Positions 34,783-43,621 of a DNA stretch of 64,000 nucleotides are shown here, piece after piece; within the stretch, counting starts at the first letter, position 1; every line of letters starts with the position of its first letter. Origin of the DNA: Clostridium sp. DSM 17811 (GTDB taxonomy: Bacteria; Bacillota; Clostridia; Clostridiales; Clostridiaceae); NCBI RefSeq assembly GCF_018861905.1, contig NZ_JAHLDU010000007.1, positions 1 to 64,000 of the forward strand, in the 5' to 3' direction. Under the pieces are notes generated by a model that was not told the DNA's origin, made no database searches, and worked only from the letters and a program-made list of their open reading frames with translations. The position numbers and the translations under genes are program-made.

Positions 34783-35142
34783 ATGGATTATTCAATAGGA
34801 GAATTTTCAAATCTTACTCAGATAAGCATATACACATTACGCTATTATGAGAAAGAAAATTTAATTATTCCAAATCGCAAACAAAATGGTAGGCGTTGTT
34901 ATAGTGAAACTGACGTGAGTTGGATGCAATTTATAAAACGATTAAAAGATACACAGATGCCTATTAAGGAAATTCAAAAATATGCCGAGCTGCGTGCTTT
35001 AGGTGATTCTACTATGAATGAAAGGATGGAAATGCTGATAAAACATAGAATTGCGCTTAAAAAAAAAATTGCAAAATCAAATGAACATCTCGAGAAATTA
35101 AATGACAAAATTAATTATTATAAAGGTGTAATACTATTATAA
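34783..35142 (+). CDS. MerR-family regulator of the adjacent SDR
   Basis: The 119-residue protein has a MerR winged helix (YSIGEFSNLTQISIYTLRYY then GRRCYSETDVSWMQFIKRL) and a coiled-coil dimerisation helix, without a large effector domain, like the AdhR/NmlR-type regulators that respond to aldehydes or electrophiles. AAAAGGAG precedes the ATG. Its stop codon is followed at once by the duplicated LysR-PEBP intergenic region, a likely recombination junction. Confidence 0.85.
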   Translation: MDYSIGEFSNLTQISIYTLRYYEKENLIIPNRKQNGRRCYSETDVSWMQFIKRLKDTQMPIKEIQKYAELRALGDSTMNERMEMLIKHRIALKKKIAKSNEHLEKLNDKINYYKGVILL

Positions 35143-35357
35143 ATTCATTTTTTCTCCTATCGACCAATCATTAAGATTTCCTTAATAGTATATTAAGAAA
35201 TTACAAATTTTAAAATATACAGTTTTAATGTATTATCTATAACAAAGGGGTTAACATTATGATAAAAATTCAAGTATAAGAGACGGGATGCAACAAAGAA
35301 ATATTCGTAAAAATCTTTAAAAAATTAGGTTGCAAAAAAGAAAGGATATGGGAATTT
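35143..35357 (+). repeat. Duplicated LysR-PEBP intergenic region, copy 2
   Basis: Second copy of the segment at 15628-15851. It starts with the reverse complement of a ribosome binding site and ATG for a LysR gene that is no longer here; the sequence switches to the MerR gene after about two codons. Confidence 0.8.
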
Positions 35358-35867
35358 ATGAAAATTAATGTTACAACAGAAAATGGTTATTTACCAGCTA
35401 AATACTCAAAATTTGCTGAGGAGAAATATCAATATAAAGGAAGTCCATGTATATCTTTTCCTATTGAATTTATTGATGTTTCTGATAAAGTTAAATCTAT
35501 AGCTATTACTTTTTTAGACCATGATGCTATTCCAGTTTGCGGGTTCACCTGGATACACTGGTTAGTTTGTAATATTCCAGCTAACATTAACTGTCTTACA
35601 GAAAATATAAGTGTAGATAATAGTCTGAATGTTGTGCAAGGTCAAAATAGCTTTGCTTCACCATATGTCGGGGAGACTGATTCTAATATAACAAATAGAT
35701 ATGCTGGACCAACTCCACCAGACAAGGAACATGAGTATACACTAAAAGTATATGGGCTCGATAAAAAATTAGATTTAAAGCAAGGATATTTCATGAATGA
35801 TTTTTATAAAGCTATTAATGGCCATGTTGTAGAGTCTGATGAATTAAAAATATTAGCACATTCTTAA
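35358..35867 (+). CDS. PEBP-family (YbhB/YbcL, Raf kinase inhibitor-like) protein
   Basis: The 169-residue protein matches the bacterial PEBP family: FIDVSDKVKSIAITFLDHDA, then the CGFTWIHWLVCNIPANI strand, RYAGPTPPDKEHEYTLKVYG and LDLKQGYF. The PPD(x)EH-type segment and the GPTPP pocket loop are present. Bacterial members have no agreed role; they may bind anions or small ligands. AAAGGA precedes the ATG. A decayed copy lies at 15852. Confidence 0.85.
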   Translation: MKINVTTENGYLPAKYSKFAEEKYQYKGSPCISFPIEFIDVSDKVKSIAITFLDHDAIPVCGFTWIHWLVCNIPANINCLTENISVDNSLNVVQGQNSFASPYVGETDSNITNRYAGPTPPDKEHEYTLKVYGLDKKLDLKQGYFMNDFYKAINGHVVESDELKILAHS

Positions 35868-35953
35868 ACGGGAATATTGTCTGCAGAAATGTAACAATTT
35901 AAGACATGTGATTATACACTTTAATATAAATTTATATTAGTCCATTGAACAAA

Positions 35954-35986
35954 AACAGGTCCTACTTCACTTGAGTAGGACCTGTT
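35954..35986. terminator. Bidirectional terminator hairpin
   Basis: AACAGGTCCTACT pairs perfectly with AGTAGGACCTGTT across a seven-base loop, between the converging PEBP and efflux genes. It has an A run on its left side, giving T's for the minus-strand transcript. Confidence 0.75.
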
Positions 35987-36093
35987 GCCACTGTGGGTAA
36001 GTGGGAATATTTCACTTTGTTAAATGACCTCTTTTGTACTTTTATTTTCTTGAATTAATGCCTTAGCGCTATCCGCGAAGCATTGTTTGTGTT

Positions 36094-37749
36094 TTAAACA
36101 ACCTGCTTATTTTTTATATTAGGATATCTCTTTTTGTCACTGAATAATGCAAAAAGTATACCTGGTAAAAGAATTACAGCACTCATTTTAAATGTAAAAC
36201 TAAAAGCTTTAACAGTATAGGTCAAAAAGTTATCTTGGATAACAGGTACTATTTTTTTGGTTTCTTTCTTTTGAGCTTCAAAACTTTCTTTGATTTTATT
36301 TTCAGTCATGGCTGAAGAGAAAGCTAGCACAGCAGTTTCTTTTTTATCAATTGTGTTTAATATTGCTGAAAGACTAACGCTTTTATCACTACCTGTTTTG
36401 ATAGAAGAAATCATCTGCAGCTTGGTTTTATTATCAAATACAGTGTCATTCTGTATTATTTGCACAGCAGAGTCTTTAGCATCAGATATCTGAGTAGTCA
36501 TATTTGATGTAAATATAGTTAAGACTAAGGCAACTCCAAGTACAGTTCCAAGTGTTCTTGTCATGTTACTTATTCCAGAAGCTATTCCTATTTTATCTAC
36601 AGGAACGTTAGCCATTATAGAACCTATTAGTGTTGCCATACTAAGACCCGTACCAGCACCAGCAACAATTAATCTTAAAATAATATCTATATTTGAAGAA
36701 TTTTGAGTAAGAGAACTATTTAAGTAGCAGGAGACACAAAGTAAAAGAATACCCAATGCACTAATTAATCTGCTACCTAATTTTTTTGTCAAAATAGCAG
36801 CTAATATTGAAAAAAGCATTGAGGTTAAGGACATAGTTGAAATAATAAGTCCTGCTGACAGTTGATTTAATCCTTTAACCTGAATTAGGAAAAAAGATAG
36901 CAAATAGGTACCAGACATCATACCAAGTCCCAGTAAGAATAGAGAAATCGAGCCGTTTGTAAATTGTACGGATTTAAATAAACTAAGTGGAAGCAGGGGC
37001 TCCTTAACTTTTAGTTCAATAATAACAAATAGTATAAGGACTATAGCGGAAACCGCAAAGAGGGAAAGGATAAAGATTGAAGTCCAGCCTTTTTCATTAG
37101 CCTTCATTAATGCGAAAGTTAAGCAAAACATAGCAGTGGAGATTGTTATAATTCCACCAAAGTCTATATTTTTACTTGCAGTTGGGTCATAAGATTCCTT
37201 TATGAATTTCATAGTTAGTATTATACAAATACAACCTATAGGTACATTAATAAAGAAAATATATCTCCAATTAAAAAATTGAGTTACTATACCACCAATT
37301 GATGGTCCACTTGCAGCAGCAAGACCAGCAAAAGCTCCCCAAAGTGCCATAATTGTTCTTCTCTTTTCTGGTGGGAATATTTCAGCAGAAAGAGGCATTG
37401 CAATAGTCACAACAAAAGCTGCAGATAGCCCTTGAAGTGCTCTAAATAATATAAGTACCTCAAGGGAATTCGAAATACCACATAGCAGTGAAGATATAGT
37501 AAATAGAAATACCCCTGTAATAAACAGTTTTTTTCTCCCAAATTGATCTGAAAGTCTTGAAGCAGTCAGTACAATAGCTGCAAAAGCTAGATTATAGGCA
37601 TTTACTACCCAAGAAATATGGGCCATAGTAGTATTAAAGTATTCAGTCATTTTAGGCAAAGTGATATTTACTATAGTTGTATCTAATAATGCCATAAAAA
37701 ACCCCAAAATAATGGCCACAAAAGAAATGATTTGATATTTTTTGTTCAT
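36094..37749 (-). CDS. DHA2-family multidrug efflux MFS transporter (EmrB/QacA type)
   Basis: The 551-residue transporter has 14 predicted membrane segments. The first, IILGFFMALLDTTIVNITLP, carries the family's acidic residue, and loop 2-3 has SDQFGRKK (motif A). Motif C is in the fifth segment (AASGPSIGGIV). An extended extracytoplasmic loop (about 425-510) precedes the last segment. It exports cationic or lipophilic drugs by proton antiport. AGGAGG precedes the ATG. A PadR gene and shared operator-like repeats lie upstream. A 41-residue fragment of a relative remains at 16143. Confidence 0.85.
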   Translation of the reverse strand: MNKKYQIISFVAIILGFFMALLDTTIVNITLPKMTEYFNTTMAHISWVVNAYNLAFAAIVLTASRLSDQFGRKKLFITGVFLFTISSLLCGISNSLEVLILFRALQGLSAAFVVTIAMPLSAEIFPPEKRRTIMALWGAFAGLAAASGPSIGGIVTQFFNWRYIFFINVPIGCICIILTMKFIKESYDPTASKNIDFGGIITISTAMFCLTFALMKANEKGWTSIFILSLFAVSAIVLILFVIIELKVKEPLLPLSLFKSVQFTNGSISLFLLGLGMMSGTYLLSFFLIQVKGLNQLSAGLIISTMSLTSMLFSILAAILTKKLGSRLISALGILLLCVSCYLNSSLTQNSSNIDIILRLIVAGAGTGLSMATLIGSIMANVPVDKIGIASGISNMTRTLGTVLGVALVLTIFTSNMTTQISDAKDSAVQIIQNDTVFDNKTKLQMISSIKTGSDKSVSLSAILNTIDKKETAVLAFSSAMTENKIKESFEAQKKETKKIVPVIQDNFLTYTVKAFSFTFKMSAVILLPGILFALFSDKKRYPNIKNKQVV

Positions 37750-37798
37750 AATATAAACCTCCTAAATAATAATGTTAAATATATTAGTATATAATAAA

Positions 37799-37817
37799 CT
37801 ACTATACATTATAGTAG
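37799..37817. promoter_or_regulatory. Candidate PadR operator upstream of the efflux gene
   Basis: CTACTATA-CAT-TATAGTAG is a perfect inverted repeat. A matching CACTATAC/GTATAGTG repeat lies in front of the PadR gene (38415-38439). The shared ACTATA/TATAGT half-sites suggest that one repressor binds both. Confidence 0.55.
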
Positions 37818-37870
37818 CTAGGCGAAAAAAATGTCTCTCAATATAAAAATTTATTAGAGACACCCAATTA

Positions 37871-38398
37871 TTAATTATAATGATCAAAAACTTTTTCAGA
37901 CCATTTTTGTAGAATGTTATAAAATTCGTTATATAGATCTAATATAAGCAATTCAGAACCAGATCTTTCATTTTGATGTTTTGCGTTATTGTAAATTGAC
38001 TCCACAAACGATCTACGTTCTTCTGCCTTGTTTTTGAAGTTTTCAAGGTATTCTTTTCTTTTTTCTTCTGGTACATTCTCTATATTAGCTAAAAATGCAT
38101 TAAAATCTAAATAAACATTTCCTATATGTTTTGAACTTTCTTCCATTAGTTCATTGAAATATGAATTTCCTTTTTCATTCAGTGAATATAATGTTTTTTC
38201 GGGCATTTCACCTTCTTTAACAGTTCTTGAATTTAAATATCCATTATCGCATAATTTAATTATATTTTTATAAATTGAGGGGTCACTGATTTTTAGCCAT
38301 TTAGTAAGATTCCAGATATCAAATTCTTTAACCATTTCATAGGCACTTTTCTCTTTGTGCTGCAGATAGCCAAGTATTATTAAATTTATTGAAGACAC
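37871..38398 (-). CDS. PadR-family regulator of the efflux pump
   Basis: The protein (about 175 residues) has a PadR winged helix (INLIILGYLQHKEKSAYEMV, SDPSIYKNIIKLCDNGYLNS, with the wing around KTLYSLNEKG) and the long C-terminal helical domain of the subfamily 1 type. I prefer the GTG at 38398 because GGTGG is eight bases upstream; an ATG at 38413 has no SD. It lies upstream of the efflux gene on the same strand; an aromatic or drug ligand is plausible. Confidence 0.8.
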   Translation of the reverse strand: MSSINLIILGYLQHKEKSAYEMVKEFDIWNLTKWLKISDPSIYKNIIKLCDNGYLNSRTVKEGEMPEKTLYSLNEKGNSYFNELMEESSKHIGNVYLDFNAFLANIENVPEEKRKEYLENFKNKAEERRSFVESIYNNAKHQNERSGSELLILDLYNEFYNILQKWSEKVFDHYN

Positions 38399-38414
38399 TT
38401 TAATCACCACCATT

Positions 38415-38439
38415 CACTATACTACTATAAAGTATAGTG
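38415..38439. promoter_or_regulatory. Candidate PadR autoregulatory operator
   Basis: CACTATAC and GTATAGTG form a perfect inverted repeat around TACTATAAA, directly upstream of the PadR start. It resembles the site at 37799-37817. Confidence 0.55.
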
Positions 38440-38625
38440 GTGTATGATATATTTGTCAATATAGAATTTGATATAATTATTTTAAATATGTTGTTAACTT
38501 TTCTTTTTTACATCGATTTAACTATAAGTGTATCTAATTGTTATTTTACAATTTTGGTTAATTATAGTATAATTTACGCAAATCAAGGTTGTTAACAAGA
38601 GATAAAGAAAGGAGTCGTTATAATT

Positions 38626-39447
38626 ATGAAGATTAGCACTTTAAATTTGTTATCAAAAGATGCTTCAAAAAATCTTAGAAACAATGCTACTACTAGTATT
38701 TCCTCTATGACTTCAATAATGTCAACGTTATTTATTTTGGGAATATTTGTACTATTCATGTTGAATCTTAGAATGGGTATTATCGGCATATACTCCAAAT
38801 ATGAAGTGCGGGTGACTTTAAGAGATGATATAAAGATTACTGATCAGCGAAATATATACAAAAAAATACAAGCATCAAATGTTGTAAATGATAGTGCTTT
38901 TGAAAACAATACTCCTCTATCAGCATCATATATAATTAAAGTGAATGGGCCAAATGATATATCTAAAATAATTTCTCAGTTTAAAGGGGTACAAGGTGTA
39001 AATAAAATTAACAGTAATCAAAACATTCCTAATAATATTTTGGGGATGATTAAAATGATTCAATGGGTAGGAGTGATACTTTTTCTTATACTTATGGTAG
39101 CAACATTTTTTTTAATTAAGAATACAATAGAACTTGCTATATATCCAAGAATTAATGAAGTCAATATGATGCAATATCTTGGTGCAACCGATTGGTTTAT
39201 TAGATGGAAATTTATTTTTGAGGGGATAATAACTGGATTTTTAGGAGCAATATCCGCAGTAATAGTGCTTTATTTCTTATATAGTTTTGCATATCATAAA
39301 GCAAATTCTTATTATGAAGCATTGTGCATTAGTTTTATAAAGCCGTCGTTTATATTCACAACTATATCATGGAGTTTTATACTTATTGGAATAATTCTAA
39401 CTGCTATAGGAAATATTTTTGTTATAAAAAAGTTGTTAATAGTTTAA
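38626..39447 (+). CDS. FtsX-like permease without FtsE partner
   Basis: The 273-residue protein has FtsX architecture: an N-terminal membrane segment (about 27-48), an extracytoplasmic domain (about 50-145) and three C-terminal segments (about 148-168, 195-222, 245-270), with NTIELAIYPRINEVNMMQYL and GATDWFIRWKF, which match the FtsX core. Genuine ftsX normally follows ftsE; no ATPase is adjacent here, so this may be a second FtsX acting with FtsE or another ATPase elsewhere. AAAGGAG precedes the ATG. Confidence 0.8.
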   Translation: MKISTLNLLSKDASKNLRNNATTSISSMTSIMSTLFILGIFVLFMLNLRMGIIGIYSKYEVRVTLRDDIKITDQRNIYKKIQASNVVNDSAFENNTPLSASYIIKVNGPNDISKIISQFKGVQGVNKINSNQNIPNNILGMIKMIQWVGVILFLILMVATFFLIKNTIELAIYPRINEVNMMQYLGATDWFIRWKFIFEGIITGFLGAISAVIVLYFLYSFAYHKANSYYEALCISFIKPSFIFTTISWSFILIGIILTAIGNIFVIKKLLIV

Positions 39448-39508
39448 AAAAGGCATATTGCATATTAAGTAAATATACACCCAATTAGGAATCGCAAATA
39501 AAACACGC

Positions 39509-39847
39509 CTATTTAATGGATGGAACTATTACTCCTAATATAAATATGTTGAATACTGATATTGCCAGTAGAATAAATAATCCTGTTGAACCTCTACTCA
39601 ATTCAGTATTATTAATATTAATTGAAATTATTAGAAACAGCGTTCCACATATTATACCTTGTATTCCCAGTATTTTAGCTGTCTTGTCATGATTCTTAGT
39701 TATTGCACTTCTTATACGGGAATTACAAACTGTCCTTAATTTCATTGAGTATTTAACTAATATTTTAGAGGTATTTGTTAATAAATTTATACTGTCCAAT
39801 AGTATCGCTACTGAAACTACTATAAGTACTACTTGTGATATATTCAA
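39509..39847 (-). CDS. Hypothetical membrane protein, three segments
   Basis: The 112-residue protein has hydrophobic segments at about 5-22, 59-77 and 88-108 with a basic loop between the first two (RTVCNSRIRSAITKNHDKTA). It starts at TTG 39847, preceded by AGGAGG. The shared extended -10 block at 39942-39984 drives it. No family recognised. Confidence 0.6.
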   Translation of the reverse strand: MNISQVVLIVVSVAILLDSINLLTNTSKILVKYSMKLRTVCNSRIRSAITKNHDKTAKILGIQGIICGTLFLIISININNTELSRGSTGLFILLAISVFNIFILGVIVPSIK

Positions 39848-39941
39848 AATAAACCTCCTATTATATGTTCTATTTTCTTTTCTTTATGCAAATGATCATT
39901 ATTACTAATCAATTACTGTGCACTTGATTATGGTTGAGATA

Positions 39942-39984
39942 CAAAACATTTATTTAATTATACCATTTTTACCGTAAATTGGAT
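39942..39984 (-). promoter_or_regulatory. Shared promoter block, copy near 40 kb
   Basis: On the minus strand AATTTACGGTAAAAATGG runs into TATAAT (extended -10) and TTAAATAAATGTTTTGT. It matches the block at 4082-4130 over about 43 bases and points to the gene at 39847, about 100 bases away. Confidence 0.55.
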
Positions 39985-40167
39985 ATGAAAAGAATATATG
40001 ATTTTAGCTAGGACATTATCTAACCATTTCATAAAAATAATGCTTTAATGAAATACAATATATGTTATAATTGCATTATTAATGTATTCTAAATTAATAT
40101 AAGCAAAAAGAGACAGTTTAATGATAATAAAATTAAATTTTAAAATTTTATGTATTTAGGAGGAATA

Positions 40168-40401
40168 ATGAGAAAAAATACAACTGTTATTTTCATAATT
40201 ATATTTGCTATTGCATTCTTCGTTATTGGATATGTTAAAAATGTTATGTTTGTGGCAATAGACTGGGTAGCAGGTGCAACAATTTGGCAAAAATTCAGTG
40301 CTTATTTTTTAAGTGGTTTTTTCTCTAGTATCATCATTGCCTTTATAACAGCGCTGATACTAACAAGTATAATAAGCTTTGCTACTAGAAAAATAAGTTA
40401 A
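40168..40401 (+). CDS. Small two-segment membrane protein, 77 residues
   Basis: ATG 40168 is preceded by AGGAGGAATA. The protein has two membrane segments (about residues 6-25 and 45-70) and a short basic tail (ATRKIS). Family not recognised. Confidence 0.55.
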   Translation: MRKNTTVIFIIIFAIAFFVIGYVKNVMFVAIDWVAGATIWQKFSAYFLSGFFSSIIIAFITALILTSIISFATRKIS

Positions 40402-40411
40402 TATACAATAC

Positions 40412-40480
40412 AGAAATTTTACTAAAGCATTTAGCCGTTTTTATGGAGTAGCTCCTAAACAAATGAAAGGAGATGCATAA
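40412..40480 (+). pseudogene. AraC-family C-terminal helix fragment
   Basis: Twenty-two codons read RNFTKAFSRFYGVAPKQMKG and end DA-stop. This matches the end of the second AraC helix-turn-helix (xSFTRAFKRxYGVSPxxYR). Nothing of the rest of the regulator remains. Confidence 0.6.
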
Positions 40481-40554
40481 ATTCCAATTTCGTTTGACTA
40501 GGTAAAATGCAGAAAATGTGTGGTTGAATTAATACATATTATATATATATCGTT

Positions 40555-40592
40555 ACAAGTAACCCTACATAATTAGATGTAGGGTTACTTGT
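40555..40592. repeat. CACAAGTAACC hairpin element, copy near 40.6 kb
   Basis: ACAAGTAACCCTACAT pairs perfectly with ATGTAGGGTTACTTGT across six bases. It is preceded by CGTT. A near-identical hairpin lies at 59269-59306, and partial copies at 14221, 52555, 53172 and 58331. It could act as a terminator, but the T tract is weak. Confidence 0.7.
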
Positions 40593-40702
40593 GTTCATAT
40601 TATAACTAAAAAAATAATATGAACTTTTTATAATGTTAAGAACTCATATAAGTAGGTATAGTGGAACAGAGAAGAAAGTATAAAATCAAAGGGGGCAGAA
40701 AT

Positions 40703-40888
40703 TTGGAAAAGCGGCTACTTGTTAAAAGTGCTAAAAATGGAGATAAAGAAGCACTTTTAAACTTAATTATGGAAAGAAAAAATGAGTTTTATAAACTTGC
40801 TTATGTTTATACTGAAAATAAGGAAGATGCTATGGATGCCATGGAGAATATGATAGTTATGCTGTATCAGCAAGATAAGCTCAGGTAG
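40703..40888 (+). pseudogene. ECF sigma-70 factor, N-terminal fragment
   Basis: From a TTG at 40703 (AAAGGGGG upstream) the frame encodes KRLLVKSAKNGDKEALLNLI, YKLAYVYTENKEDAMDAMEN and MIVMLYQQDKLR, which is sigma region 2 of an ECF factor. Region 4 is missing: the frame stops where anti-sigma sequence begins. It and the following gene once formed a sigma/anti-sigma pair. Confidence 0.75.
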
Positions 40889-41569
40889 CATTAAAGAGCT
40901 TAATGAACTTGGAAGGGGACAAGAACTTAATAAAAGTTATAAGTTTAAAAATGGAGTAGAGGTTATTTTAGATGGGGTAATGTTTGATAATAATAAAACA
41001 ACTATTATGTATAGAATTGTAGGAGAGAGCGAAGATAAAATTGAAAATTTAACTATATCAAATATCTTCTAATTCAAATGATATATCTAATGGAGAAGAG
41101 GGACATATAAGTTTTAAAATTAATATGTATAAAGCAATAAAGCGGGTAGTAAACAGTAATATAAATAAAATCATAGAATCTCAAGGCGTTAAATATAAAT
41201 TCACAACTTTATCAGCAAGCAAGATGTCGGTCTTGGTAAATGGGACTATTCAATTAGCTGATGAAAAAGACAGGAAATTATTCACAGATATGATGAATGG
41301 TTCACAGCGGACACGTAGAGTGGAACTATTAGAATCATATATTAAGGATGGAAAAGTGGCAACAGAAATCATTGAAGGAGGAATGGGTAGTATGGGTTCG
41401 GATGGCAACAGAACTTGAATCAAAATCAAAAATTATAGATAATAAGGGAATAAAATTTTTAGAGAAGACCTATACGTTTAAAGGTAATGCTGAGGCTATG
41501 GGACTTATGTTTAAAACATTAAGCCATAGAATCATTATTAATAAACAAATAGTAATATATAAAGGATAA
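40878..41569 (+). pseudogene. DUF4179-type anti-sigma protein, multiply frameshifted
   Basis: Pieces in different frames spell a DUF4179/DUF5643-like protein of the kind encoded after clostridial ECF factors: ELNELGRGQELNKSYKFKNG (40900s), a second piece KYKFTTLSASKMSVLVNGTI (41180s) and a third ending HRIIINKQIVIYKG. The N-terminal membrane segment is absent and at least two frame changes are needed. Confidence 0.65.
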
Positions 41570-41732
41570 TATATATTCAAATTAAATCGTAACCTCATTA
41601 GTACACTAATTGATATATAACATTCCCATTTATTTTATTTCTATGTAACTATTTAATTACAAATAAAGGTTATAATGAAAATCTAGACAGGAAAAAACAA
41701 TTGTTTACGATATATATAAAGGGGTGTTTGTT

Positions 41733-42917
41733 ATGAATAAAAGGTCTATATTAATGTTTTCTTTTGTAATGTCTTTAATGTTTATGGGGGGGTGTACTGT
41801 ATCAAGTCCGAGTGAATTAATACAACCGCCTAAACTTTTAGATTCACAGCTTAAAAAGGATGATATAAGTTCAATAGCAAAACAGTTATTACCAGACAAA
41901 GCAAAGCTAGTGGCTATATCAAAGATATCTACTGGAAAACCTGTTATTAGTGTGGATGTTGATAATGATAAAAAAGATGAGATTATAGCATTCTTTGATC
42001 TCCCAGAATCTTTTGAAAAGGGATTTGTAGTAATTAAAGAAAAAAATGGTAAATGGAATAAAATATATGAGTACAAAGGTGAAGGAAGTAAAATAGTAAA
42101 TAGTGAATTTCTAGTTATTAATGGTAAAAAAGCTTTATTATTTGGAAATCTAATCTCAACTCATGCAGGAGTAGTATATAACTTATTTACATTTGATAAT
42201 GATAATATTAAAAAAGTTGACTTAGGCACGTGGAATAAGATGGAGGTAGTAAAGACTTCCTTAGAAACTGATAAAAAGGAATTTGTATTTGCAGGATGGA
42301 AAATATATGCTCCAGATAAAACCTATGTAATCGACCTAATTAGATTTGATGGCGAAAAAGTTACCTATGCTAAAGATTTATATAAAGAATACTTCAAAAA
42401 CGTAGTTAAATATTATAAAGGTATAATAAAAGAAAATAGCCGCGATGTATCACAATGGTACTTTTTAGCTGATTCACAAGTGAAAGCAAATATGTATAAT
42501 GATGCTCTTATATCTATACAGAAAGGTATTGATGTTAATAATGATAAAAATAAAACGTTTGGCGCATTTTCGGATACAGAGTTTTATTTATTAAAGGCAC
42601 AATCTTTAAATGGGCTTAAAAAATATGATGAATCAAAGACTGTTTCAGAGGATTCAGCGGTAAAGCAAATCAGTAAACTAGAAAAAAACTCGAAGGCTAA
42701 AGATGATAAAAATGATTTTAGTTATATGAATGATGAAAAAGTTTTAGCTGATATTTATTTAGAAACTGCAAAGTCATATTATAATTTAGAACAAGTTGAT
42801 AAAGGAACGCAATATTATCAAAAATATCTGGCAATAATTAAAACCCTTGAGAAGAAGGGGTATTTTAAAGATAGCATTGTAAAAGACAATGCAGAGCAAC
42901 TACAGAAAATAAAATAA
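41733..42917 (+). CDS. Lipoprotein with C-terminal TPR-like repeats
   Basis: A lipoprotein signal (lipobox FMGGC, Cys about residue 20) is followed by a beta-rich domain of about 200 residues that includes VDVDNDKKDEII, like a calcium-binding FG-GAP blade, and then by helical repeats (YFLADSQVKANMYNDALISI, FYLLKAQSLNGLKKYDES, TAKSYYNLEQVDKGTQYYQK). ATG 41733 has AAAGGGG upstream. It lies 20 bases before a two-component system and is probably its envelope-side partner or target. Confidence 0.75.
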   Translation: MNKRSILMFSFVMSLMFMGGCTVSSPSELIQPPKLLDSQLKKDDISSIAKQLLPDKAKLVAISKISTGKPVISVDVDNDKKDEIIAFFDLPESFEKGFVVIKEKNGKWNKIYEYKGEGSKIVNSEFLVINGKKALLFGNLISTHAGVVYNLFTFDNDNIKKVDLGTWNKMEVVKTSLETDKKEFVFAGWKIYAPDKTYVIDLIRFDGEKVTYAKDLYKEYFKNVVKYYKGIIKENSRDVSQWYFLADSQVKANMYNDALISIQKGIDVNNDKNKTFGAFSDTEFYLLKAQSLNGLKKYDESKTVSEDSAVKQISKLEKNSKAKDDKNDFSYMNDEKVLADIYLETAKSYYNLEQVDKGTQYYQKYLAIIKTLEKKGYFKDSIVKDNAEQLQKIK

Positions 42918-42937
42918 TCATTGGGGCGTGGTGGTAA

Positions 42938-43621
42938 ATGAATGAAAAGGTTCTTGTTGTTGAGGATGAAAAACACATTAGAGATTTTATAACTTTAAAT
43001 TTATCATTAAGTAAGTTTAAAGTTATGGAAGCATCATCGGGTGAAGATGGGTTAATTAAATATGAAGCTGAAAAACCTGATGTAGTAATTCTTGATATAA
43101 TGTTACCTAATATTGATGGTTATGAGGTATGTAAAAGGTTAAGAGAAAAGGGTTATGATTGCTGTATAATAATGCTAACGGCAAAAGGACAAGATATGGA
43201 CAAAATAACAGGGCTTGATATTGGGGCGGACGATTACATGGTTAAGCCATTTAATCCTATGGAACTTATTTCAAGGATAAATGCTAATTTAAGAAAAATA
43301 AAAAGAAATGACATTAATTCGGATATTCTTATATACAACCAATTAAAACTTGATAAAATATCAAGAAAAATTTATAGAAATGAATTGGAGATAGAATTCA
43401 CTTTCAGAGAGTTTTGTCTTATAGAGGTATTGATGGGAAATATAAATAAAGCACTTTCAAGGGAAAAGCTCCTAGATTTAGCTTGGGGAGAGGATTTCTT
43501 TGGTGAAATAAAGACTGTTGATGTCCATGTAAGGAGAATAAGAGAAAAAATAGAAGATAATCCATCGAAGCCTATTTATATAAAAACGGTTTGGGGAGTG
43601 GGGTATAGGTTTGGAAAATGA
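42938..43621 (+). CDS. OmpR-family response regulator
   Basis: Receiver domain (1-118; VEDEKHIRDF, phosphoacceptor Asp in VVILDIMLPNIDG, Lys in YMVKPF) and winged helix (about 130-225, ending VWGVGYRFGK). Overlaps the kinase start by 11 bases. Part of a lipoprotein-regulator-kinase operon. Confidence 0.9.
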   Translation: MNEKVLVVEDEKHIRDFITLNLSLSKFKVMEASSGEDGLIKYEAEKPDVVILDIMLPNIDGYEVCKRLREKGYDCCIIMLTAKGQDMDKITGLDIGADDYMVKPFNPMELISRINANLRKIKRNDINSDILIYNQLKLDKISRKIYRNELEIEFTFREFCLIEVLMGNINKALSREKLLDLAWGEDFFGEIKTVDVHVRRIREKIEDNPSKPIYIKTVWGVGYRFGK

